This document shows positions 25,993-34,488 of a DNA stretch of 64,000 bases, piece after piece. Position numbers and translations under genes: made by a program. Where the stretch lies: NCBI RefSeq assembly GCF_001421565.1, contig NZ_LMKQ01000001.1, positions 307,277 through 371,276 on the forward strand, written 5' to 3'. The notes below the pieces were generated by a model. The model was not told where the DNA came from. It ran no database searches and saw only the letters and a list, made by a program, of their open reading frames with translations. This stretch comes from Agromyces sp. Leaf222. GTDB lineage: Bacteria; Actinomycetota; Actinomycetes; Actinomycetales; Microbacteriaceae. Positions within the stretch are counted from its first letter, which is position 1. Each line of letters begins with the position of its first letter.

Positions 25993-28239
25993 TCAGCCCT
26001 TCACGGTCACCGTCACCGGCTTCGACGTCGTCGATCCGCCTGGGTTCGAGAACACGATCTCGAACGTGTGCGTGCCGGGCTCGAGGCCCTCGATCGGGAT
26101 CTCGACACGCTGGGCTGCCGGCGTCGAGGGGGTGAGGGTCCCGATGGCGACGGAGGTCCCGTCCTGCAGGAGCTCCCACGACGACGCGTTCGTGCCCCAC
26201 CAGAGGTTCGCCTCGAGGGTCAGGTCGCCGTCGGCGTCCCAATCCACGTTGCGCAGCACCGGACGCGCGGGCGCGGCATCCGTCACCTCGATCGTGATCG
26301 GCGCGACCTCGGTCACGCCGTAGGCGTTCTCGAGCTCGGCGCGATACGAGTACGTGCCGTCGACGCGACCCGTGACGGGCACCGCCGCCGACTGCGCGGA
26401 GGGACTCGCCGACTCGAGGGGCACGGTGGCGATGAGCGCGTCGTCCTCGTAGAGGCGCAGGATGTCGGCGTTCGTGCCCCACCAGAGGTTCAGGCGCACC
26501 TCGAAGTCGCCGTTGCGCAGGCCGGTCGCCCACCCGCTCGTCGAGCTGAGCACGCCCGGCGCGGGGGCCCCGGCGGCCACGCACGCCGCGTAGGCCTCCG
26601 GCCGCGGCGACCAGCGGAACCACTCGAACGTCGCATCGATCTCCTCGGCGCCCGACGTGCCGCGGAAGGCGTACGGCCCGACGTGCGTGAACGCCGTCTC
26701 GGTCATCGAGAACGAGCGACCGTAGTCGCTGAACGCGGCGCCGTCGTACGACACGCTCGGCTGGATCGAGAGCCCGTCGCTCGTGAGCCGCAGCCACACG
26801 GTGTCCGCCTCGCGGACCGCCGGTGCGGCACTGTCCTGCCGGTTGTTGCCGTTGAGGTAGCGCACCACCTCGAGCGTCTTGCCGGTCGTGGCCTGGCCGA
26901 GGTCGAACTTGCCGTACACGGTGTCCGACGCGTAGAGCAGCAGGCCCGCCTGCTGGAAGCGCTGCGAGACGTCGATATGCACCTTCGTGGTGAGCTGCCA
27001 CGGGCCGGCGGGGATCTCCTGCTGGGCGAGGGATGCCGCGGCGACGCCGCCGCTGTACGCCGGGATCGTCAGTGCGCCGTCGGCGACCGCGTGGCGCGCG
27101 GAACCCTCGCGCACGACGCGATCCCAGTTATCGGACAGCGCCGTGCCGTCGAACTCGTCGGAGCCCTCGGCCGCGCAGTGTTCGAACACCGGGTCGGCGG
27201 GATCGCTCGGCCACGAGACGGGCTCGGGCTGCACGGGAGGCTCCGCGTCGGGGTCGGCCTTCGCGTACGCGATCGTCGCACCGAGCCGGTCGCCGGACTC
27301 GTAGAACAGGTAGGTGTCATCGCCCTCGGTGACGATCTCGGGCGCTGCGACGCGTCCGACGTCGTTGCCGACGCCGCTCGATCGGTGCAGGATCTGCGCC
27401 GGGCCGACCTGCGTGAGCGTCGGGTCGATCGTGCGGGCCATCGTGTTGCCCGTGGAGTTGTGGTAGATCACGTACAGCTGCCCGCCCCACTCCCAGAGGT
27501 TGCCGCCCGACACGTTGCCGCCGTCGCCGGTGCCTGGCTCGACGACGGTGCCGGGGCGCACGACCCAGGTGATGCCGTCGACCGACTCGGCGAGCTTGAT
27601 ACGCCGGTGGTTGTCGGTGAAGTTCGCCATGTAGAACATGCCGTACCGGTAGCCCGAACCGGGGTCGGGGTGCTCGAAGACACGGGCGTAGCTCGTCTCG
27701 GTGACCCCCGCCCCGCCCATCGCGTTCGACACGACGACGTCGCCGTAGTCGAAGTGGATCCCGTCGCTCGAGGTCGCGTACCGCGAGACAGAGTTCTCGC
27801 CGTGGAAGTACAGGAAAAGCTCGCCGGCCTCGTCGTTCCAGATGGCGTCGGGCGAGGAGACGTGGGAGACGTCGTAGTACGGCGCCCAGTCGCTCGCGAT
27901 GATCGGGTTCGCCTCGTACTCGGTCCACGGGCCGTCGAGGGAGTCGGCGTACATCAGCATGATGCCGGCGGGGGCATCGTGCGGGGCCAGGTAGAGGTAC
28001 CACTCGCCGAGCGGGTCGTCGAGGTACGCCCCGGCATGGAAGATGCTCGGGAAGATGAACTCGTCGGTGGGGTTGTAGATCATCTGCTCCTTGTCGGTGA
28101 TCACCCCCTCGTACACGAACTGCGGGAACGGCTCGGCCGCGGTCGCGGCGGGCGCCGCGGTGAACGGCGTCAGGGTGATGGCCAGCGCCGCGAGGGCGAC
28201 GGTGGCGAGCGAGGCGCGGAGGCGCCGACGGGATGACAT
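25993..28239 (-). CDS. Secreted five-bladed beta-propeller glycosidase-like protein with ChiA-N-type modules
   Basis: A 748-residue exported protein with AAGGAG before ATG 28239. The signal peptide (SSRRRLRASLATVALAAL) has ATAA/EPFP cleavage near residue 35. Residues about 36-385 have the blade pattern of GH43/GH32-like propellers (FIFPSIFHAGAYLDD, EWYLYLAPHD, SSPDAIWND, LFLYFHGENS). Next is a concanavalin-like module (about 390-560). Two tandem Fn3-like domains with LNLWWGTNAD and ANLWWGTNAS follow, as in the N-terminal domain of chitinase A. The catalytic acids are not identified and the substrate is unknown. It is divergent from the LacI gene, with operators between them, so it is probably induced together with the transport operon. 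Confidence 0.8.
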   Translation of the reverse strand: MSSRRRLRASLATVALAALAITLTPFTAAPAATAAEPFPQFVYEGVITDKEQMIYNPTDEFIFPSIFHAGAYLDDPLGEWYLYLAPHDAPAGIMLMYADSLDGPWTEYEANPIIASDWAPYYDVSHVSSPDAIWNDEAGELFLYFHGENSVSRYATSSDGIHFDYGDVVVSNAMGGAGVTETSYARVFEHPDPGSGYRYGMFYMANFTDNHRRIKLAESVDGITWVVRPGTVVEPGTGDGGNVSGGNLWEWGGQLYVIYHNSTGNTMARTIDPTLTQVGPAQILHRSSGVGNDVGRVAAPEIVTEGDDTYLFYESGDRLGATIAYAKADPDAEPPVQPEPVSWPSDPADPVFEHCAAEGSDEFDGTALSDNWDRVVREGSARHAVADGALTIPAYSGGVAAASLAQQEIPAGPWQLTTKVHIDVSQRFQQAGLLLYASDTVYGKFDLGQATTGKTLEVVRYLNGNNRQDSAAPAVREADTVWLRLTSDGLSIQPSVSYDGAAFSDYGRSFSMTETAFTHVGPYAFRGTSGAEEIDATFEWFRWSPRPEAYAACVAAGAPAPGVLSSTSGWATGLRNGDFEVRLNLWWGTNADILRLYEDDALIATVPLESASPSAQSAAVPVTGRVDGTYSYRAELENAYGVTEVAPITIEVTDAAPARPVLRNVDWDADGDLTLEANLWWGTNASSWELLQDGTSVAIGTLTPSTPAAQRVEIPIEGLEPGTHTFEIVFSNPGGSTTSKPVTVTVKG

Positions 28240-28327
28240 GCATAGCTCCTTCGATACGCGGAACCCGAGCCCGGCCGAGACCTCGACCGCGGTGTGGGCG
28301 TCCACCGCGATGAATCTGCAAACCGAC

Positions 28328-28357
28328 TTGCTAATGCGCATTAGCATCGGGTAGTGT
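28328..28357 (+). promoter_or_regulatory. Promoter TTGCTA-18-TAGTGT of the lacI-type operon
   Basis: The -35 TTGCTA (28328-28333) lies in operator 1 and the -10 TAGTGT (28352-28357) lies between the operators. The start point would fall at about 28364 inside operator 2, an arrangement suited to repression. Confidence 0.55.
28329..28346. promoter_or_regulatory. LacI-family operator 1 (perfect 18-bp palindrome)
   Basis: TGCTAATGCGCATTAGCA is a perfect palindrome with the central CG expected for LacI-family binding sites. It lies between the divergent beta-propeller and LacI-type genes. Confidence 0.75.
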
Positions 28358-28360
28358 CCA

Positions 28361-28378
28361 CGCTAATGCGGATTAGCA
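28361..28378. promoter_or_regulatory. LacI-family operator 2 (near-perfect copy)
   Basis: CGCTAATGCGGATTAGCA matches operator 1 in 16 of 18 positions. Its centre is 32 bp from that of operator 1, about three helical turns, so both sites face the same side of the DNA. Confidence 0.7.
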
Positions 28379-28405
28379 CCGCAGGACAAGACCCGAAGGA
28401 TCTCG

Positions 28406-29515
28406 ATGACGACTTCCCAGACACCGCCGCGACGCATCACGCAGCGCCGCATCGCCGAGCTCGCCGGCGTGAGCCAGGCCACCGTCTCGCTCGTGCTCAA
28501 CGACAAGGCCGACGGCGACGCGCGCATCCCCGAGGAGACCCGCGAGCGGGTGCTCAAGGTGCTGCGCGAGACCGGCTACGTGGCCGACCCCGCAGCCCGT
28601 CGCCTCGCCGGCGTGGGCAACAAGATCCTCGGGGTCTTCACGTACGAGCCGGCGTTCCCGACCGAGAGCCAGGACTTCTACGCGCCGCTGCTCAGCGGCA
28701 TCGAGCAGGCCGCCGAGAACCTCGGCTGCGACCTCCTGCTCTTCACCAGCGCACCCGTCGTGAACGGCACGCGTCGCCTCCTGCACGAGCACAACCGGCT
28801 GCGCCTCGCCGACGGATGTCTCCTGCTCGGCGTCGAGATGGACCACGCCGAGCTCGAGCGGCTCGTCGCCGACGGCTTCCCGTTCGTCGCCGTCGGTCGC
28901 CGCGACGTCGAGGGCGTTCCCTACGTCGCCATCGACTACACGAGCGGCACGGCCCGCCTCGTCGGGGAAGCCTGGGAGCTCGGGCACCGGCGCTTCGCCT
29001 TCCTGCACGTCGACAGCCGCGGCGAATCGGTGCTCGACCGCCGCGCCGGAGTGCTCGACGAGCTCGCCCGACGGGGCGGCGACGCCGCGGTCGCCGACCT
29101 CGTCGCGATCCCGTCGCTCGGCGACGACCTCGAGCGCGACTGGGCGGCGATCCGTTCATCGGGAGCCACGGTCGTCGTGGTCGAGACCGCCGAGTGGGCC
29201 GAGCGCCTGCACGGGTTCGCCGAGCGCGACGGCGTCGACGTGCCCCGCGACCTCGGCATGATCGTGCTCTCCGAGCCCGGCCGGGCCGGCGGCCGCGTCG
29301 AGTTCACCCGTCTCAGCCCGCCGCGCACCGAGCTCGCGGCCGCCGCGACGAGCCTGCTCGCCCGCATGCTCGATCCCGACGACGAGGTCGGCGAGGCCGA
29401 ACTCCGCCAGACGCTGCCCTGCCCGACGCTCGAGGGGACGACGCTCGTCGCGCCCGCGGCATCCGGAACCCCCGCGGCATCCGTCGCGCCCGCGGCACCG
29501 GAGGCATCCGCATGA
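28406..29515 (+). CDS. LacI family transcriptional regulator
   Basis: A 369-residue repressor. The N-terminal helix-turn-helix and hinge (RRIAELAGVSQATVSLVLND, then AARRLAG) bind the operators just upstream. The periplasmic-binding-like effector domain follows (LGVFTYEPAFPTESQDFYAPLLSGIEQ). The last 20 residues are a low-complexity Ala/Pro tail built from repeats of the GGCATCC motif. GAAGGA precedes the ATG. The stop overlaps the start of the FAD oxidoreductase gene (ATGA). It is predicted to be autoregulated and to control both divergent transcripts. Confidence 0.93.
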   Translation: MTTSQTPPRRITQRRIAELAGVSQATVSLVLNDKADGDARIPEETRERVLKVLRETGYVADPAARRLAGVGNKILGVFTYEPAFPTESQDFYAPLLSGIEQAAENLGCDLLLFTSAPVVNGTRRLLHEHNRLRLADGCLLLGVEMDHAELERLVADGFPFVAVGRRDVEGVPYVAIDYTSGTARLVGEAWELGHRRFAFLHVDSRGESVLDRRAGVLDELARRGGDAAVADLVAIPSLGDDLERDWAAIRSSGATVVVVETAEWAERLHGFAERDGVDVPRDLGMIVLSEPGRAGGRVEFTRLSPPRTELAAAATSLLARMLDPDDEVGEAELRQTLPCPTLEGTTLVAPAASGTPAASVAPAAPEASA

Positions 29516-31152
29516 CCACCAGAACCACCTCGGCCGAACTGCGCGCCGAGGTCCTCATCGCCGGCGGCGGCCTGGGCGGGGTCGCCGCCGCGCTCGGGGT
29601 GCTCGAGGCCGGCCGGTCGGTCGTGCTCACCGAGGAGTACCGCTGGCTCGGCGGCCAGCTCACGAGCCAGGCCGTGCCGATGGACGAGCACACCTGGGTC
29701 GAGACCTTCGGCGTGACCGCCAGGTACCGCGAACTGCGCGACCGCATCCGCGACTACTACCGCCGCAACTACCCGCTGACGGATGCCGCGCGGAACGACC
29801 CGCACCTCAATCCCGGCGCCGGGCTGGTCGGCCGCGTCTGCGCCGAGCCGCTCGTGGGCGTCGCCGCCATCGAGGAGATGCTCGCCCCATATCGGGCGAC
29901 GGGCCGACTCACGATCCTGCAGCCCGCGGTGCCCGTCGTGGCATCCGTCGATCGCGATCGCGTCGAGTCCGTGACCTTCCGCAGCCTCGACGACGGACGC
30001 GAGACGACCGTCGTCGCGGAGTACGTCATCGACGCCACCGAGCTCGGCGACCTGCTGCCGCTCACGGGCGCCGAGTACGTCACGGGATTCGAGTCGCGGC
30101 ACGACACGGGGGAGCCGAGCGCGCCCGACGAGGCGCAGCCCGACAACCAGCAGGCGTTCAGCTGGTGCTTCGTCGTCGACCACGTCGACGGCGACCACAC
30201 GATCGACCGCCCGGTCGAGTACGACGCCTGGCGCACCGCGCAGCCCGCCTACTGGGGCGCGCCGATGATCTCGCTCACCGGCCCCGACCCCCGCAGCCTC
30301 GAGATCACGACCCGCACGTTCACGCCGAACGCCGGCCTCGACGCCGAGGCCGCCGGCGAACGCGTCGCCGACCAGCGCGAAGACGCGGGCGACCGCGAGC
30401 TCTGGACGTTCCGGCGCATCATCGCCCGCCACAACTTCGAGCCCGGCGCGTACCCGAGCGACGTCGTGCTCGTGAACTGGCCCATGATCGACCACATCGG
30501 CGGTCCGATCGTCGACGTGCCCGGGGCCGTGCGCGCGCAGCGCGAGGCATCCGCGCGCCAGCAGTCGCTCTCGATGCTCTACTGGCTGCAGACCGAGGCG
30601 CCGAGGCCCGACGGCGGCACGGGGTTCGCGGGCCTCCGCCTGCGCTCGGACCTCACGCAGGGGCCCGACGGGCTCGCGATGGCGCCCTACATCCGCGAGT
30701 CGCGGCGCATCCTCGCCGAGACCACGGTCACCGAGCTCGACCTCTCGATCGCGGTGAGCGGCGACGCCGGCCCCGCGACCTTCGACGACAGCGTCGGCGT
30801 CGGCATGTACCGCATCGACCTGCACCCCAGCACCGGCGGCGACAACTACCTCGACCTGCCCTCCCGCCCCTTCGAGATCCCCCTCGGAGCCCTGATCCCC
30901 CGCAGGCTGGAGAACCTCCTGCCCGCGGGCAAGAACGTCGGTACCACCCACATCACCAACGGCGCCTTCCGGCTGCACCCGGTGGAGTGGAACATCGGCG
31001 AAGCAGCGGGCCGCCTCGCGGCCTTCTGCCTCGATCGCGCGTCCCGCCCGCGAGCGATCCGCACCAGTCCGGAACTCCTCGCGGAGTTCCAAGCCCTGCT
31101 CACGAAGAGGGGCGCCGAGCTGCATTGGCCAGCCGGCGTCTCCGGATACTAG
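29512..31152 (+). CDS. FAD-dependent oxidoreductase (PF12831-like)
   Basis: A 546-residue flavoprotein. The N-terminal dinucleotide fold is VLIAGGGLGGVAAALGVLEAG, then EEYRWLGGQLTSQAV, a strong signature of the FAD oxidoreductases found in carbohydrate clusters. Also seen are YVIDATELGDLLPLTGAEY and a C-terminal flavin segment with LLPAGKNVGTTHITNGAFRLHP. The substrate is unknown; its place in a sugar-uptake operon suggests oxidation of the imported sugar or a derivative. No signal peptide is seen, so it acts in the cytoplasm. It is coupled to lacI by ATGA and followed 8 bp later by the binding-protein gene. Confidence 0.88.
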   Translation: MTTRTTSAELRAEVLIAGGGLGGVAAALGVLEAGRSVVLTEEYRWLGGQLTSQAVPMDEHTWVETFGVTARYRELRDRIRDYYRRNYPLTDAARNDPHLNPGAGLVGRVCAEPLVGVAAIEEMLAPYRATGRLTILQPAVPVVASVDRDRVESVTFRSLDDGRETTVVAEYVIDATELGDLLPLTGAEYVTGFESRHDTGEPSAPDEAQPDNQQAFSWCFVVDHVDGDHTIDRPVEYDAWRTAQPAYWGAPMISLTGPDPRSLEITTRTFTPNAGLDAEAAGERVADQREDAGDRELWTFRRIIARHNFEPGAYPSDVVLVNWPMIDHIGGPIVDVPGAVRAQREASARQQSLSMLYWLQTEAPRPDGGTGFAGLRLRSDLTQGPDGLAMAPYIRESRRILAETTVTELDLSIAVSGDAGPATFDDSVGVGMYRIDLHPSTGGDNYLDLPSRPFEIPLGALIPRRLENLLPAGKNVGTTHITNGAFRLHPVEWNIGEAAGRLAAFCLDRASRPRAIRTSPELLAEFQALLTKRGAELHWPAGVSGY

Positions 31153-31160
31153 GAGAAATG

Positions 31161-32447
31161 ATGAGATCAGCAAAGGTGCTGACCGGGGTCGGCCTGGCCG
31201 CGGCGGCCACGCTCGCACTCGCGGCGTGTTCGGGCGGCGCATCACCCGAGGCGACCCCCGAGAACGTCGACCTGCGCATGACGGTGTGGACCTCGAACGA
31301 GGACCACCTGGCGCTCTTCGACTCGATCGCCGACGCGTACATGGCCGACCACCCCGAGGTCGCGAGCGTCACGTTCGATCCGCTGCCGTTCGAGGACTAC
31401 ACGACCACGGTCACCACGCAGATCGCGGGCGGCAGCGCGCCCGACCTCGCGTGGATCCTCGAGAACGCCGCGCCCGACTTCGTCGACTCGGGGGCGCTCC
31501 TGCCGCTCGACGAGACGCTCGAGGGAACCGAGGGCTACGAGTTCGACGACCTCTCCGAGAGTGCGACCGCGCTCTGGCATGACGACTCCGACGCGCTCGT
31601 CGCGTACCCGTTCTCGACGTCGCCGTTCGTGATGTTCGCGAATGACGACCTGCTGAAGGCGGCCGGACTGCCGACCGCCGCGGAGATGCAGGCGAACGGC
31701 GACTGGAACTGGGACGGCGTCTCGGAGGCCGGCGCCGCGGTGCACACGGCGACCGGCAAGGCCGGCTTCGTGATCCGCGACTTCGACTACACGACGTGGG
31801 ACAACCTCGCCTCGGTGTGGATGGGCTGGGGCGCAGCGCCCTGGAGCGAGGACGGCACCCAGTGCACGTTCGACTCGCCCGAGATGACGGAGGCCTTCGA
31901 GTTCCTGCACGACGCGGCGTTCACGAAGCAGTCGATGCCCGGCCCCGGCACCACCGCGGACTTCTTCGCGGGCGAGTCGGCGTTCACGGTGACGCAGATC
32001 TCGCGCGCCTCGCTGCTCACGGGCGACTTCGCGTGGAACCTGCTGCCGCTGCCCGAGGGCCCCGCAGGCGAGTACTCGATGGTCGGCCAGGCCGGCATCG
32101 GCGTGCTGGCCGACGGACCGAACGCGCAGGTCGCGGCCGACTTCCTCGCGTTCTTCACGAACCCCGAGAACTCGAAGCAGCTCGCGCAGTACTTCCCGCC
32201 GCCCCGCGTCTCGCAGCTGAACGTCGAGACGCTCGCCGCGACGAACCCGACGCTCACCCCCGAGCAGATCGAGGACGTCGTGATCCCGGGTATCGACACG
32301 GGCGTCACCCGGCCCAGCCACACCGACTCGGCCGAGATCGGCCAGGAGGTGCGCAGCGCGCTCGACGCCCTCTGGGTTCCCGACGCCGACATCCCGGGCA
32401 CGCTCGCGGACGTCTGCACGAGCATCGACCCGCTGCTGGCGGGCTGA
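31161..32447 (+). CDS. Sugar ABC transporter substrate-binding lipoprotein
   Basis: A family 1 extracellular solute-binding protein, 428 residues. The lipoprotein signal is LALAACSGG, with cysteine after LAA. Conserved parts include LRMTVWTSNEDHLALFDSIA, ITTQIAGGSAPDLAW-type and FFAGESAFTVTQIS segments. Two ATGs lie in tandem: 31158 is only 2 nt from AGGAG and 31161 is 5 nt, so 31161 is preferred. It delivers an unknown sugar to the two permeases that follow. Confidence 0.93.
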   Translation: MRSAKVLTGVGLAAAATLALAACSGGASPEATPENVDLRMTVWTSNEDHLALFDSIADAYMADHPEVASVTFDPLPFEDYTTTVTTQIAGGSAPDLAWILENAAPDFVDSGALLPLDETLEGTEGYEFDDLSESATALWHDDSDALVAYPFSTSPFVMFANDDLLKAAGLPTAAEMQANGDWNWDGVSEAGAAVHTATGKAGFVIRDFDYTTWDNLASVWMGWGAAPWSEDGTQCTFDSPEMTEAFEFLHDAAFTKQSMPGPGTTADFFAGESAFTVTQISRASLLTGDFAWNLLPLPEGPAGEYSMVGQAGIGVLADGPNAQVAADFLAFFTNPENSKQLAQYFPPPRVSQLNVETLAATNPTLTPEQIEDVVIPGIDTGVTRPSHTDSAEIGQEVRSALDALWVPDADIPGTLADVCTSIDPLLAG

Positions 32448-32464
32448 GGAAGGCACGACCGCAG

Positions 32465-33493
32465 ATGGCCGACGCCACCGTGACGACCCCCGGCCGGGCA
32501 CCCGCCCGGCCGGGGGGCGCCCCGACCACCGCCCCGCCCTCCCGCTCGAACGGCACCTCGAACGGCACCTCGAACGGCACCTCGAAGGGTGCCCGCGCAC
32601 GCCGTCGGTTCACCCCGAGCTACGCGACCCGCGACCAGCTCACGGGCTACCTGTTCATCGCGCCGCAGTTCCTCGGCATCGTGTTCTTCGTGCTCGTGCC
32701 CCTGGGGCTCATCTTCTGGTACTCGCTCAACGAGTGGAACGTGCTCGCCGGCACGTTCCGGTTCGTCGGCACCGAGAACTTCGAGAAGCTGTTCGCCGAC
32801 CCGAAGATCGCCCCGGTGCTGCAGGCGACGGCCGTGTTCTCGATCGGGCTCGTGGTGCTGAACCTCGGGCTCGCGCTGCTCCTCGCCGTGCTGCTGAACC
32901 GCAAGGTCGCCGGCATGACGGTGTTCCGCACGATCTTCTTCTCGCCCGTCGTCGTCTCGCTCGTCGCCTGGACGATCGTCTGGGGCTTCCTGATGCAGGA
33001 CAACGGCGGCATCAACGGCCTGCTGCAGCTCGTCGGCGTCGACGGCCCGAACTGGCTCCGCGAGGGCCCGACCGCGATGGCCTCGGTCATCGTCGTGCAG
33101 GTGTTCAAGAACGTCGGCCTCAACATGGTGCTCTTCCTCGCCGCCCTGCAGGGCGTGCCGCAGGAGGTGCAGGAGGCCGCGCGCATGGACGGGGCATCCG
33201 ATCGCCAGCTCTTCTGGCGCATCACCGTGCCGCTCATCTCGCCCACGATCCTGCTCACCTCGATCATCACGATCGTCGGGTCGCTGCAGGTGTTCGCGCA
33301 GATCGCCGTGCTCACCCAGGGCGGCCCCGGCATCTCGACGACCGTGCTCGTCTACTACCTGTTCCAGCAGGCGTTCGACTTCCACCACTTCGGCTACGGC
33401 TCGACGCTCTCGATCGTCCTGTTCGCCATCGTGCTCGTGCTCACCGTGCTGCAGTGGCAGCTCCGCAAGAGATGGGTCTTCTATGAGAACTGA
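32465..33493 (+). CDS. Sugar ABC transporter permease (first, MalF-like)
   Basis: A 342-residue inner-membrane permease with six predicted helices. The coupling EAA motif is VPQEVQEAARMDGASDRQLF before the last helices. The N-terminus has a low-complexity Asn-Gly-Thr-Ser tract encoded by three 12-bp tandem repeats (32549-32584). No ATPase gene is in the cassette, so a shared MsiK-type ATPase elsewhere is expected. It overlaps the next permease gene by 11 bases. Confidence 0.95.
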   Translation: MADATVTTPGRAPARPGGAPTTAPPSRSNGTSNGTSNGTSKGARARRRFTPSYATRDQLTGYLFIAPQFLGIVFFVLVPLGLIFWYSLNEWNVLAGTFRFVGTENFEKLFADPKIAPVLQATAVFSIGLVVLNLGLALLLAVLLNRKVAGMTVFRTIFFSPVVVSLVAWTIVWGFLMQDNGGINGLLQLVGVDGPNWLREGPTAMASVIVVQVFKNVGLNMVLFLAALQGVPQEVQEAARMDGASDRQLFWRITVPLISPTILLTSIITIVGSLQVFAQIAVLTQGGPGISTTVLVYYLFQQAFDFHHFGYGSTLSIVLFAIVLVLTVLQWQLRKRWVFYEN

Positions 33494-34484
33494 GGCCGTG
33501 ATGCAGTCAGAACCCATGGCATCGGATGCCGCGGTGCCGCCCGTTCGCGATGGTGCGGATGTCGCGGGCCGGGGCCCCGGCATCGGCAGGCCGCTGGTCG
33601 GGCGTGCGCCGGCCCGCCCGAGCACCGGCACGGCGGGTCGCTCGCCCCAACGCCGGAGCCCGTGGCGCAAGGTCGTGTTCTACGGCGTGCTCAGCCTGAT
33701 GGCCGTGCCGTTCGTGTTCCCGACCTGGTGGATGATCACCTCATCGTTCAAGCCGATCAACCGGATCTTCGCGTTCCCGCCCGAGCTCTGGCCGTCGAAC
33801 CCGACGCTCGACGGGTACATCGGCGCGTTCACCGTGCAGCCGTTCGCGCTGCAGTACTTCAACTCGATGTACATCGCCGTGCTCGTGACGGCGGGCACGA
33901 TGCTGTTCTCGTCGATGGCGGGGTACGCGTTCGCGCGCATCCGGTTCCGCGGGCAGGGCCTGCTGTTCGTCGTCGTGCTGACGGGCCTGCTGATCCCGGC
34001 CGAGGTGACGATCGTGCCGCTGTTCCAGATGTTCAACGCCTGGGGCCTGATCGACACGCACTGGCCGCTGATCCTCGTGACCACCTTCGGTGCACCGAGC
34101 GTGCTCGCGACGTTCATCATGCGGCAGTACTTCATCACGCTGCCCGTCGAGCTCGAGGAGGCGGCGCGCATCGACGGCCTCGGGCGCTGGCGCATCTACT
34201 GGTCGATCGCGCTGCCGCTCAGCCGCTCCGCGCTCGCCGCGGTCGCGATCTTCACGTTCCTGCACGTCTGGAACCTGTACCTCGAGCCGACCGTCTACCT
34301 GCAGACGCCCGAGCTGTTCACGCTGCCGCAGGCGCTGACCCGCTACACCGACGCCTACGGCGGGGAGATGTGGAACACGCAGCTCGCGGCGGCGACCCTC
34401 ACGGCCCTGCCCGTGCTCATCGTGTTCGTCTTCGCGCAGAAGCAGTTCGTCGAGGGCCTCGCCCAGACCGGGCTCAAGGGCTGA
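33483..34484 (+). CDS. Sugar ABC transporter permease (second, MalG-like)
   Basis: A 333-residue partner permease with six helices and the EAA loop VELEEAARIDGLGRWRIYW. The first 60 residues are a Pro/Arg/Gly-rich cytoplasmic extension. It starts inside the end of the first permease gene and is the last gene of the uptake operon; the convergent SDR gene begins 4 bp beyond its stop. Confidence 0.95.
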   Translation: MRTEAVMQSEPMASDAAVPPVRDGADVAGRGPGIGRPLVGRAPARPSTGTAGRSPQRRSPWRKVVFYGVLSLMAVPFVFPTWWMITSSFKPINRIFAFPPELWPSNPTLDGYIGAFTVQPFALQYFNSMYIAVLVTAGTMLFSSMAGYAFARIRFRGQGLLFVVVLTGLLIPAEVTIVPLFQMFNAWGLIDTHWPLILVTTFGAPSVLATFIMRQYFITLPVELEEAARIDGLGRWRIYWSIALPLSRSALAAVAIFTFLHVWNLYLEPTVYLQTPELFTLPQALTRYTDAYGGEMWNTQLAAATLTALPVLIVFVFAQKQFVEGLAQTGLKG

Positions 34485-34488
34485 CGGC

